DNA of 64,000 nt, from positions 14,813,830 through 14,877,829 of the forward strand of contig NC_065538.1 of assembly GCF_932294415.1 (NCBI RefSeq), written 5' to 3'. The notes under the pieces were generated by a model. That model did no database searches. It saw only the letters and a list, made by a program, of their open reading frames with translations, and was not told the origin of the DNA. Both the position numbers and the translations under genes were made by a program. The stretch's first letter is position 1; every line of letters starts with the position of its first letter. Below are positions 12,889 to 23,810 of this stretch, in pieces. Source of the stretch: Quercus robur. Lineage: Eukaryota; Streptophyta; Magnoliopsida; Fagales; Fagaceae.

Positions 12889-13465
12889 TTTGGAGGGAAA
12901 TCGAGAATAGGGGAAGAGTGGTTTGAATTAGCTAATTGGTTTTACGAAGGAAGTTAAAGTGGTGAGCCGAATCTATATATATGACATGAAGAGCAAAGGC
13001 CCAAATGCGGAAATAGGGATTTTAACCAATATCAATGAGGGTAATCAAATAAGTTAATCGGAACCCACAAAAGCCAAATAGAGGAATAAACTAATGCAAT
13101 ATGTTTAGTTTAACTTTTATATTTTGTGTTTTAAAGATGGTCATTTCAACGAAAATTTAAGGATGTTCATATAAATAGTAAATTAAACTATATATTTTCA
13201 AAAATACTAACTAAATCCTAACTTAATCTAATGGTACATTTCAAAAAAAAAAAAAAAACTTTGAGAAAGAGGGATAAGAAGAAAAATATGTGATGTCAAA
13301 CCAACATTCTTGATATGGGTTTTATTTTTTAGTAATACTAATACCACAACTTTACCACAACTTGTTCACATAGCTAGTTTTAAGTAGTAAAGTTGTGGAA
13401 CCACATAGACCTATTACTCTTACCCTACCACTCACAGCTTGCCACGTGGGCAAGTTGTGATCTTG

Positions 13466-13499
<34 letters not shown>

Positions 13500-15224
13500 A
13501 TTTAAGAAGCTCAATTTTTTTTAATTGATATGGTTATTTTGTTATTTGAGAGGTTGTTGCCTAAGAATTATGTATTTGTTTTTGGTTTTCGGTATGTAGA
13601 TTTAATTAACTTAGGGTGTTTTAGCCTTTTAGGTTGATTTTGAGTATTTTGGGTATAGGTCTTATTATATTTTTGAATTTTTTAAATATAATTCAAGAGT
13701 TGGAAGAGGGGAAAGTTGAATCTTAGATGTCTTTGTTGTGAATATCATAAATCCCACAAAATACAAGGAAATAAATTAATGCAATTACAACACTTTTTGT
13801 TATGAAATAAAGCTAATATAAATGTTATGTGAAAAACCATAACTTAACAATCACCATTTTTCCTCTCAATCTCTCTCTGCCTCTTTAACAAGAGTGATTT
13901 GTATTTAGTGCTCATTAATAAAGTCTATTATCCCTTAAATCTAGGAGAGAGAAGTTGATAAAAATGTTACAACAAATTAACATATGTATGAAAATTATAG
14001 TTTAAATTATATTATATTTTGAATAAGAATTTAATATATAGTGATATTGCAATGATTTTAGAAAATGTTACTAAAATAAATTTATACTTTATTGTAGCAG
14101 TTATTATGATGAATGCTGTTGATTTATTTAAATTTTGAAGTGGTCTTATAAACGTGTCTTAAAAAACATTGCTATGAGCACTTGCATTAGTGGGCCTTTG
14201 AGGCTATGAGTGTATAATAGAAAATACGTAAAATTTACAAATTTTTACTTAAAAATGACTTACCTCAATGAGGGCTTAATTATGTAAATTTATAAATTTA
14301 CTATAGTAATCATGTAAATTTAAAAGTTATTATTATATTTTTTTTGATAGAATGATTCATATTGTATTCGTTCTTTTTTTTTTTTTTCTTTTTTTGGTTG
14401 TATATCTCGACGATGAAGTAAGAGAATATATGGTAATTGTTATGTGTGAAAAAAAGAAATAATTAAAAAATTAATATATTAATGAAATATATTGTAAAAT
14501 AAATAATTTAATATGAGGATTTCTAGGATGTTTTGAAATGTGAGAATGTGAAATTTAAAAAAAAAAAAAATCTTAATTAAAAATGAGTTAAAAAAAAAGG
14601 ATTATCTAAGAAAAAAAATGATTTTTTAATCTTCTAAAAATAAATTAAAAAATTATATATTTTTGGCGGACTCCCGCCACAATTCCAAAACTCTCCCACT
14701 AAAATTTGCCTATCCTTGTGGGATTTGGATCAATCCATATAAAAACACTCCCCCGAAAATTCCTCTTCCCAAATTTGATCAATTTTGAACACCCACCTCC
14801 GACAACCACCGCAGTCGCCCACCTCTGTCAGTGGCTTGCCACATCAGCATTGCCTGGCTGAATTTTTGGTCAGCAAAGGCAAGTCTTCGATTTTTTTTAC
14901 TCTGTTTTTATTTCTCAGAACTTTTTCGGGTTTGGCTGCAAAAGTGAATTCCCTACTGCTTTGCTCAGTAGTAGAAGTCTATCTTATTTTATATATATAT
15001 ATATATATATTTACTGTACATTCTTGGTTGTTTTTTTTTTTTTTGGTTAACAATAGTTATCTACTTATGTCCATAGGCATAACATCAATTGGCATTTACT
15101 GTCATTTGCTTTTTATGCAATTCTTTTTTGGTTGATTGGTTTTGTTTGTGAGACAACAAACACTTTCCTTAAACACAAAGATCATAAAAAAAAAAAATAA
15201 TAATAAAAAATAAAAAAAATCAAA
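12889..15224. other. Upstream region of copy 1 and intergenic DNA
   Basis: The first about 100 bp are the presumed promoter and leader of DUF629 copy 1. The rest is AT-rich, with T runs at about 13470-13496, 14366-14390 and 15030-15045 and a TA run near 14989-15010. A MITE-like block at about 13330-13470 repeats ACCACAACTT words and contains a small palindrome around CACGTG. The 116-codon frame at 14785-15135 has no domain; the ATATAAAAACACT upstream of it could be a TATA box, but I see no convincing gene. Confidence 0.5.
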
Positions 15225-16155
15225 GGTAAATTGCAAATTTCACCCTAAACGGGTGATTGGACTTTATACTTTGAAATTTCAAAATTTGGATTTTATTTTT
15301 TAAAATTTGGGATTTTTGAATTTTACATCTTGACATTTCAGATTTTAAATTTTACCCTCTTAAAGTTTTGTGAGTTTTAGGTATGATTTTGTATTGAAGT
15401 GTATGCTTGTATTGTAGCATGGTCTGTTGTATTGTAGTATGGTCTGGTAGTGCATGATTGTATTGTATAGTACATGTATTGGTGTATCAGTGCTTATATC
15501 AGATTGAGGTGTCTTGAGTATACACTGGTAGTTTAGTGTAGAGGCAGGACAGCTGGAGTTAGTTAGGGTGTGTGTTAGTTGTTAATTGACAGCTGGAGGA
15601 GATGTATAAAGGGAAGAGGCTATTGTAAAGGGAAAATCAATCGAGAAAGTATAGTTCCAATTCAGTTCCCTTTTCTCTCTGTTTCTTTCTCTCCCTCAAT
15701 TCTTGGAAGCCCAGCTGACCTCGAATACAGCTTGACACGAGAACCATTGAATTCAATCTTAACAGTGAGTGTTTGGATTTTACACCCTAAAATTTCATAA
15801 TTTTGAGTGTAAAATCCAAATATCTCTAAAATATAGGAGCTAAAATCTAAATTCTAAAACGTGAGGGTATAAAATCCAAATACCCTTAAAATATAGGAGT
15901 TAAAATCCAAATTCTAAAACGTGAGGGAGTAAAATCCAAATACCCCTAAAATATAAGAGTTAAAATCTAAATTCTGAAATGTGAGGTTGTAAAATCGAAA
16001 CACTCCCAAGCATCAGGAGTAAAATCCAAATTTTGAATTTTTAAGGTGTAAAATTGAAATACTCCCAAATGTCAGGGGTAAAATCTAAATCCTGAAATTT
16101 CAGGGTATAAAATCCAACCATCTCCAAACTTTAAGCTGTAATTTGCAATTTACCC
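15225..16155. repeat. Fold-back repeat cluster with about 70-bp subrepeats
   Basis: The left arm (15225-15370) begins GGTAAATTGCAAATTTCACC. The right arm (about 15770-16155) ends with its approximate inverse, GTAATTTGCAATTTACC. The right arm is made of about five variants of a unit near 70 bp containing TAAAATCCAAATTCTAAAACG. A strong hairpin (TTTGGATTTTACAC ... GTGTAAAATCCAAA) sits at about 15773-15821. This is the look of a fold-back MITE or expanded inverted repeat. Confidence 0.65.
15380..15770. other. Unclassified segment between the fold-back arms
   Basis: About 390 bp of ordinary composition separates the arms. It includes a TATAAAGGGAAGAGG box, a CT-rich stretch and an end reading CAATCTTAACA, which together recall the U3/R/U5 layout of a small LTR. 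No clean TG start and no matching target duplication could be fixed, so this is only a suggestion. The 73-codon frame within it is not considered a gene. Confidence 0.3.
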
Positions 16156-17418
16156 AAAAATCAAACAACAATAATTTTGAAATAACATAACTAGTTAAAA
16201 TCATTGGAGCTAGTGATGGAATCACGTGAAATTTGGCAACTTGAAGGGAATCATCATAAGGATAAAAAATCTCCGCTAATGGTCGTGATCTATATTGCTT
16301 TTTGAGCAAAATATTTCATTTCATTCCCTGTTTAATAAATTTTGCTATATATATTAATTTTCCATTTTCTCTTAGTTTTCAATTGCTTGTTAATGTAGAT
16401 TGACTATTGGAACCAAATGAAATTACTTTCCACATCCAACTTTAAAATCAATAGAGATTAGATTTGGGCATAAAGCTACTCAACATTTAGGAGAGAGTCA
16501 TTTCACCATATAGTCATGTCATGTTATGCAGTTGCATTTTTTTCCTCGGTTGCACCTTAACTGAATTGATCAAAGTAGCAAGATCACTTTATTTCTATTA
16601 GATTTGTGGTATTTTCATTTTGAGGATTCTGAAAGGTCAATTTTTGATCTTAAACTCTTCATCTTCAAAACCTTATTGGATTGGTTGTCTGTAATAGGCA
16701 GTCATTCTATTTTTTTGAATTTTTCTTTGATGGATGCTTGTAGTTTGTGTGTTTGATTGTTTCTTGTTCCTACTATATACTTCCTACATACTTGGGCAAC
16801 ACTTTTTTTGATATTCTAATAAAATTTTCTCATTACTTATATATATTAAAAAAAAAAATGATTTGATTTCAATTGGATCCTGCTAGTTCTGAATAAATTT
16901 GGTAATTTTACATATCGGCATTTGATTCATTGAATCATATATCTATACTCAGATGAAATAAAATAAATAAATAAAAACTGTGAGTCAGTGACCAATTTGT
17001 TCTCACTTGCACTCATTTTTGTTGCAACAACAATACTTACATTTATTTTTTCATAGTGGCAGAGGATCCAAATAGAGGCAACAATACTGTATAAAATCTT
17101 TTCTGCCTTTATTCTATACATCATTGCATGTACACATCATTGTTAGATGTATTGGATCTATCTATTATGTGCGGATTTTTTTGAAGTTCATAGTTGTCAT
17201 GCGTATTAGTAGTGCCATTGGATCTATCTTTTATGTACTGTCCATTCGGGGTCTGGAATAATAATCTTCACCTTTGAAGGGCCAAAACTTGTTATATATT
17301 CTCAGATTTCCCCCCTTATTTTATTCTTTTTTTCTTCTTTGAGGATTAGCATGATATTGATTTTGGGATTGGAGAAGGTGATAAGAGTCTTTCCCTTTTG
17401 TTTCATGTTTTTATACTT

Positions 17419-17453
<35 letters not shown>

Positions 17454-18060
17454 TTGAAGTACTTGAATCTAATCCAGATATTATAAAGATTCGTGATTCT
17501 TGTGTTCTATATAGGCATTGCAGGAGGAAACTAATTGACAAGCTTAACTGTTAGCTTCTTCAATCAAGTAAGTGTTTACTAAGGTTTGTCCCAAAAAAAA
17601 AAGGATCTTAAACGTAATAGTATGATTACAAATACTTTGTGATATATATTGTATGATGAACATGGGTGGTTGTCTGAATTGGAGCAAGCAAGTGGTTTGC
17701 ATGGAGATGAGAGTATAAGGTTAATTATAATATTGGGAGTGTTTCTTGGTTTTTTGTGTTTTTTGATCATTTGTTGCTTGATGTGTATGTTGTACTATAT
17801 CATAATAATGAATCCTTTTGTTTGATTTGAGATATAGTTGTGGGGTTGTTTGAATTGGAGCAAGCGGGTGGTTTAGATGGAGTATAATGCTTGTCCACTA
17901 TGACATGATGTAATATATCATTACACTTAATAGGAAAGGGTCATCTTCCTATGAAGTAAAAGAAAGTGAGAATGAAAATTGCAATGATAGTTATGTTTTA
18001 TTTTTACAATGGCATGTTGTAGATTTAATTTAATTTACTGTACATTCAAATGAACAAGAG
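16156..18060. other. Intergenic; possible leader of the CACTA fragment
   Basis: No gene is recognised. There is a TA run at about 17425-17450. At 17520-17570 a short stretch is bounded by GCAG and GTAAGTG, as an untranslated exon would be. A related phrase, TTTGAATTGGAGCAAGC followed by GGTGGTTT, occurs at about 17673 and about 17848. Position suggests the remains of the transcribed leader of the transposase fragment that starts at 18065. Confidence 0.4.
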
Positions 18061-18064
18061 TTAG

Positions 18065-18603
18065 ATGAATAAAAAAAGGTTCTCAAGAGAGTACGTACAA
18101 GGGGTTAAGGATTTTATCCAGTTTGCTACAAAAAGTAAATCTAGTGATGGGAAAATTCCATGTCCATGTAAAAGGTGTTCGAATGTATATTTATTTGAAC
18201 CAAGAGTTGTGCATGATCACTTAGTGACCAATGGAATTTGTCTCGGTTATGATCCTTGGTATTGTCATGGGGAGTCTACATTTGTTGCCACATCTAGTAG
18301 AGCTACGAATATTGAAGTAGGTGTAGAAGATCTGAACGGTGAATGTGATGATATATGCATGAAGTGTTCCCCGCACATAGTTGATTAATGGATGAATTTG
18401 ATGATGCGAATGATCTGGAATAAACAGTTGGGGAAGGTTCATATGTGCAACACAGTGAAGAAGAACCTAATGAAGATGCTAAAAAATGTTATGACTTACT
18501 CAAAGATGCTGAGCAACCTTTGTATGAAGGCAGCACGAATTTCAGAAAGTTGTCAGCTATTGTCAACTTATACCACTTGAAATGTCCTAATGGATGTAGC
18601 AGC
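18065..18603 (+). pseudogene. CACTA (En/Spm) transposase 5' fragment: transposase-associated domain plus start of Tnp2-like region
   Basis: The frame from ATG at 18065 gives about 107 codons with the transposase-associated domain of En/Spm proteins: REYVQGVKDFIQFA, then IPCPCKRCSN, HLVTNGICLGYDPWYCHGES. A frame change near 18390 leads into a second stretch containing EEEPNEDAKK, YDLLKDAEQPLYEG and SAIVNLYHLKCPNG, which is the start of the Tnp2 transposase. The catalytic part of Tnp2 is missing: the sequence stops resembling it after about 18600 and abuts DUF629-like exon sequence. At least one frameshift and one stop (TAA near 18422) are present. No CACTA terminal inverted repeat was found, so the element limits are unknown. 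Confidence 0.75.
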
Positions 18604-18615
18604 AGTAAACTATAG

Positions 18616-18870
18616 TCAACTGGAGGTAGTGAGGAGCAGCAGGGAACTATGGAGCAAGCACAAGTCTTTGTTTTTCTTCATACTATTATACCTGCATTCT
18701 GGAACCCTTTTTCTTTTGTTTGGGAAAACGAATGAAAATTGTGTAAATTCGAGGCATTATGTGCTCCCAATTTCTACATACTTTGAATTCTATGTTTTTT
18801 CATCTGTGTTGTTCTTTAGTTCCCTTCCTGCTGCACATGGCAAAGATTGTTATGACCAAAAGCAATAGGA
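18616..18870 (+). pseudogene. DUF629-gene fragment (exons 4-5 with intron) joined to the CACTA fragment
   Basis: The plus-strand sequence TCAACTGGAGG, then GAGGAGCAGCAGGGAA, matches exon 4 of the DUF629 genes, which lie on the opposite strand at 8948 and 20508. It is followed by GTCTTTGTTTTTCTTCATACT, which matches the intron of copy 2 (GTCTTTGTTTTTGTTCATACT), and from 18820 by TTCCCTTCCTGCTGCACATGG, close to exon 5 of copy 1. Because intron sequence is included, the fragment derives from genomic DNA, not cDNA. It follows the Tnp2 remnant with only a few bases between. Gene-fragment capture by a CACTA element (Pack-CACTA) would explain this, as would a rearranged duplication. Confidence 0.7.
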
Positions 18871-18984
18871 AACTTTATTTATTTATTTTAGAATCAAGAG
18901 GAAAAGGAACTTAAGGATAAGGCTGAGGAAGTGATATTTCTATATCATACTTTCAATAGATATAAATTTATTTAGATAGAAGTA

Positions 18985-19375
18985 TTATTCAAAAACAAGA
19001 GACTTTTGCAACTTTATTTCTCCACGGCTAACGTCATCATTAATAAACTAGGATGTTTCATTTTTTTTTTTTTTTCTTCTTTGCTTTATTTTAAGTGTTA
19101 AGTGATAGATTTGTTGATGGAATAAGGATTGGGACTATTAAAAGAAAAGGGTTGATTAGGGGGAAAGGAACAATATAAACCATTGAGGTTATAAGGAGTA
19201 CTAAATATTTCTCTGTTTTTTTTTTTTTTTTAAATTCAAAATTTTATATTTTTCGGAGCTATAATTTTTTTTTCCCCTTTTTGAATTTCAAGCTTATTTA
19301 AGGTTTAGTGAATCATTACTGGGATAGTGATATAATTGATGATCCATTTCTTGAAAATCACACTATTAGGTTTTG
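18985..19375 (+). pseudogene. Neprosin fragment, copy A
   Basis: This aligns with exon 1, intron 1 and exon 2 of the neprosin copies at 38159 and 63607: CTCCACGGCTAACGTCAT, GATAGATTTGTTGATGGAA, then AACCATTGAGGTTATAA. Exon 1 has an in-frame TAA before ACCATTGAG. The exon-2 part keeps GATATAATTGAT and CATTTCTTGAAAATCAC but has lost the middle that encodes CVDIYQQPAF in copy C, and its acceptor is CTG instead of CAG. No later exons follow. It is a dead fragment. Confidence 0.7.
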
Positions 19376-20027
19376 TTACTTGAATTTTTATTTAGTTATT
19401 TTCTATATTAATTAATATCAGTACCTATTGTTGTTCATTTCATACGTCTCATATCATTCATAAGGTTAAGTGCACAAATAGTCCTCAACCTTTGTCCCAA
19501 GTTTCAAAATGGTTTCTATCCTTTGAAATGTTTTATTTTGGTCCTTATAATATTTATATCAAAAAGGTCCCTACTAAATCAACATGAGGATGAATGCCAT
19601 ATTTCAAATCAATTTTTTTTTTTTCTTTTTTGATAGTAATTATTCTTATATAAATTTCTTTTGTATAATGATGCATTATTTATTGACCCACAAACAAGTA
19701 GGAATAGCATATTATAGCAAGCTCATTGTACCTCTCTGGAAAAAAAAATAAAAAAATTGAACTTCAATGCCTGTATTGTCCTATTCTGTCATAAATTTCC
19801 GACCTCCATTATAGGGTTCTCTTTAGTGTCTGCTGCCAGTTGCAAGGGTGTTAGAGCACTGAACAGGATGCAAACTAAGATTGAAAGGGGACAATTCCAA
19901 CTAAGATTAATCACATGCATCAAGATCCTTTCTTCCAATATTGATGGTGTTTCATTAAAGACAATTTATTACTTCTAATTGGGTCTAGTCAGACAAGTTC
20001 TCTGGGGTGCTACTCTTCAAATTTGCT
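19376..20027. other. Intergenic and probable 3' flank of DUF629 copy 2
   Basis: A block at about 19467-19590 (GTTAAGTGCACAAATAGTCC ... AAAAAGGTCCCTACTAAA) has the wording of a common plant MITE-like repeat; its ends are not resolved. From about 19760 the sequence is less AT-rich and probably forms the 3'-untranslated region of copy 2 on the minus strand. The small plus-strand frames are not supported. Confidence 0.4.
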
Positions 20028-23000
20028 TCATTTCTCATCCGATTTGACACCCTGAGCTTGATAAAAATATTTCCAGTTAAAGTCATCAAAGTTGATGCGC
20101 CTAAGGCACATTTTTTCCATATTTCCTGCACTGCTTCCAGCTTTATTTAGCTCAGCAAGGTGCTTTTGTTTGGCACCATTCTCAATCTGCCTCTGGTACT
20201 GCAAATGCTCTTCAAGCATTCTTTGCTCCCTCTCCTGTTCAAGCGTAAGTTTCCATCCCTCTTGCTCCAACTCAACAATGGGTACAGGACCAACAATCTC
20301 AGGATTAGGAGGATCATCTCTGCCTTGTGCACCCGTAAAGAAACTGAAGCACAGCACAGGTGAACACACAATGACCTTTATTCACATATGACTACAAATT
20401 TACACAATTTACATGTGTTTTAGTCCATGCAAATGTGAAAGTATGAACAAAAACAAAGACTTACATTTGCACCACATTTTCCTGCTGCTCCTTGCCACAT
20501 CCAATTGCCTACAATAAGCAAATTGCATGTTTTGGAGACATTAGTTTGCATGATAGATTCTCTATATTTTGTGGGAACTAGGAACTTTCTACAGATCTTA
20601 TATCTGTCTTTCTTTTTATTTCAAAAAGGTATGATATTAGCTGCATTCTTGTCTCTGGTTTCTTAATTTTCTAGTCATATCCAATTATTCCATTCCTTAT
20701 TAACGAAAAATGATATTAAATGTTGTTACACTTCTCTGCAAAGTTTATGTGCAATTGACTAGCTGTTCTGACAATCTCTTTCAGTAAGTGCCTGCAATCA
20801 ATGTCTGTTGTATCTCAAATGTATTAGACTGCTCATTTTCTTACTCTTTCAGAGTTCAGATCCTTAAATACTACTATTCTAATAAACCTGATCCTCATTT
20901 TCCTAACTTGGATTCCTCTTAAATTCCCTTTTCTTTTACACTCTTCTGGTTTTGTTTGCCTTTTAACTCTAGTTCATACTTATCTTAAGCCTTAAGCATT
21001 GAATTCAAGTATATTTGTTTAATCTGTCATATTATGTTAATATTTAACATGTTTACCACTTTTAGTTCCTGCCCATTATGTATTTATTCCTGTGAATTTA
21101 CACCTTGAGCTTTAGACAACTGTAACTACCATAAAAAAGAAAGAGAACAATAACTAAGACCTTTTGTTCCTTTGCCTTTCTGTGATCCTTTTTCTTCTTT
21201 TTATCCTTGGATTTTCCCTGTCTTTGTCTTGCCCTACCACCTCCTTTATCAGGGCCCTTCTTGTCACTAAGATCAAGTTCTGACAACAATGCTTCTGTTG
21301 CAGCCTTAGACTTCTCTTCAGCATCGTTGTAAGCCAGATCCTCCAGGCGTGCCTATGAAAGAAAAATATTATTTCAAAAGCATAAAATCATAGACAGGCA
21401 AGAAAGTAACTTTATAAAAACTTTCAATACTTTCAACAAAACAGCAAAGAGAACCCAACACAAACCCGCATGAATGACTTCAGCAGGGGCACCATATATG
21501 ATCGGTAGTCATAAGCAGTTACTGACTCAATTTTCTTCCCAGTCTGCTGCATTGCAATGGTAGCCGTCCTGACAATAGCATCAAATTTGTAAAGCTGCAA
21601 CAACAAACAACTGAGATTTTATCATTTCTATGGAATATAACAGTTCATCAAGCAACATATTTAATATTACAATAAACAACTTGAAAAATTTCACATGTTC
21701 ATTAATTTGGCTATAGCATACCTTTTCAGCCATCTTATTAATCTGATTCATGATCACGAATCTTATTTCATTGTCCTCAACTTGTTCTTCTCCCAAAATA
21801 TCGAATATCATATCTGACTCAAAATTATAACCATTTGTGCTCTTAATCTCCCTCTGTCTCTTTAACAAGAGAGACATGTAACTCAATGGTTTGTCCCCTG
21901 CAAACTCTTCTCTTCTCTTATCTTCTTTAACACATATACTCTCTAAATTCTGCCACAGCATAATGTCTCTCAAACACTCAAATTTTTTCTTACAAATGCT
22001 CTGTATCAGGTGAAATTCAGCTCGATAGATCTTGAAAAACTTCATCGCTTGACTTTTACTAATTTCTCTAAAATTTGCCCATTGCTTTAATTGCTCCCCA
22101 ACATTAGTACCGTCCTTCAATAACCAATCCACAATAGCATCTTTTGATACGATTTCTTCATCATTTAATTTGATTTCTTCAACAAAACTAGAAGTAACAG
22201 CAGCTCCGTCATTCGGCACTACAAGCTCTCCCCTCAACATTCTCTTGTCGAAGACTACGCAAGAGAAGTCCTCATTGAAAACAATCTTTTCATAATTTGC
22301 AACACAAGGCTCGCCTACAGCCTCATCGTTTGAAACACTCTGTATCCCGTACAAATTGTTGAGATAATCCAAGAACTCAAACACTCTTCTTGACATATCT
22401 TCTTCCGTTATTTTCTTGGCGGGTCTCCTTTCGCCGAATTCAATGGCGTTGTGGTCCAAATCAAATACTTCTTGCGTGATGGATAGTAACTTCTTAGATA
22501 AAGACCCTAAATGGGCACGCTTTATATGCTCCACATTCAATTTGGCATCGAAAAACCTCAGGCCACAACAACAACACATTGAAAACTTCCACTTCTTTGC
22601 AACCTTCACATACTCCACCGTGTCCATCACCGTTTCTACGAGGTTCGATGATTTAATATTCTTATCTAAATGCAGTATAAGGTCTTCTATTCGTATCCTC
22701 AACAACTCTTTCTTTAGCTCCATACTCATGGAGTCTTTCCAATAAGCCTTGACTCGTGTAGTTACCGTGCCGGCAACGTTCAACTCGTGTTTCTTGAGCT
22801 TTCTTTTATCATAGTCTGGTGTTTCGAAGTTCTTCCTCGCTGTAATAGCTCTCTTTTCAATCTCTTTCTTTCTGCCTTGTAGTTCTTGAATCTTATTCTT
22901 TATGCATGCCAAATATTTATCAAAGATGAGATTCTCCCTTTGCGCTTTGAGGGTTCTGCGTCGCTTTCTGAGGATTTCAATTTGATACTCTTTGGGAAAG

Positions 23001-23284
23001 TCCGAGTCATCTCCTTCGACAGGGTCGGTGGTGTTTTCTTCGTCCACGAAGACTTTCTGGCGTGCATAGCTAATGGCTTCACGGACTGAATCAAGGTCGT
23101 ATTCGGCTAATTTAGAGAGTACAGAGGCGCGGGCAGCCTCGGAGTTCGGGGGCTGGGAAAGGGTGGACTCGATGAGATACAAAGCTTCAGTGTTGTTCCG
23201 GATGGGTTGATTGAATTCTTGGGGGATGGTGGATGATTGATCCTTGTCATTGGAGGGAGAGGTGGGTGCATCTCTTCTGCTCAT
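20028..23284 (-). CDS. DUF627/DUF629 ubiquitin carboxyl-terminal hydrolase-related protein, copy 2
   Basis: Five exons join in one frame: 23284-21722, 21594-21466, 21352-21161, 20508-20465 and 20343-20028. All introns are GT/AG, and the sum is 748 codons with the stop. The N-terminus is shorter than copy 1: most of DUF627 is missing and only a piece around IESTLSQPPNSEAARASVLS remains. A charged coiled region follows, then a C2H2 finger at about residues 236-258 (CCCCGLRFF, HIKRAH) and a DUF629 core that lacks a central segment of roughly 90 residues present in copy 1. Exon 3 is lysine-rich (GKSKDKKKKKDHRKAK). Exon 5 has the MLEEHLQYQRQIE coiled motif that in full-length relatives precedes the peptidase C19 domain. 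That domain is absent, so a catalytic role is unlikely. The full set of splice sites and an open frame make this the best candidate for a functional host gene in the window. Confidence 0.85.
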
Positions 23285-23810
23285 TTTGGAGGGAAATAGA
23301 GAGAGATAATAGAGAAAAAAGAGTTGTTTTGAATTGAAGAATATTGACTGAGTTGGGTTGGCAAGTGGAAAAAGGGTCGGTTACTAAATATAGGTGAATA
23401 ATTGGAACATGCAAGTTAATATTCTAACTAAATAAATCCTTCTACGAGAGAAAGTTTGTAGACACACAAATATTTTATAAAATGTTTTGACACCCAGCTG
23501 AGAAGGCAAATTGTTAATGGTAGTTTAAAAAATAATGTTAGTAGTCAGTCCAAGTAAGAAGAACAAGTAAAATCTTGAAAATATTTTAAAATTTCTTATA
23601 TTTGTAGTATTGCTCTTTTACAATAAAAAATAAGTCCACAGATTTCCAAATTCTAGGTGCTTAGTGGGTCCACATTTTTTAGAGTGAAGAGCTGATTTCA
23701 AGTGCCTGGGAAGTGCTGCAGTCGAGGACTCTCATGTATTAGTTGTGCCAATGTGGTAAGAAGTGTCGGGTGGAATTATTGGGTTTGAGTTGGAATTCCC
23801 TTTCGCATGA
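23285..23810. repeat. 5' flank of DUF629 copy 2, duplicated at 51580-52156
   Basis: The sequence upstream of copy 2 matches the DNA beside the partial copy at 51290. Examples are TTGAATTGAAGAATATTGACTG near 23330 and 51625, and GGTGCTTAGTGGGTC near 23657 and 51962. It should contain the promoter of copy 2. The shared block ends at the solo LTR (23811) on this side. Confidence 0.85.

Noticed and set aside
14785-15135. 116-codon frame after a TATA-like box
   Set aside because: Only the first 25 residues look ordered, the rest crosses TA and T runs, and no family is recognised.
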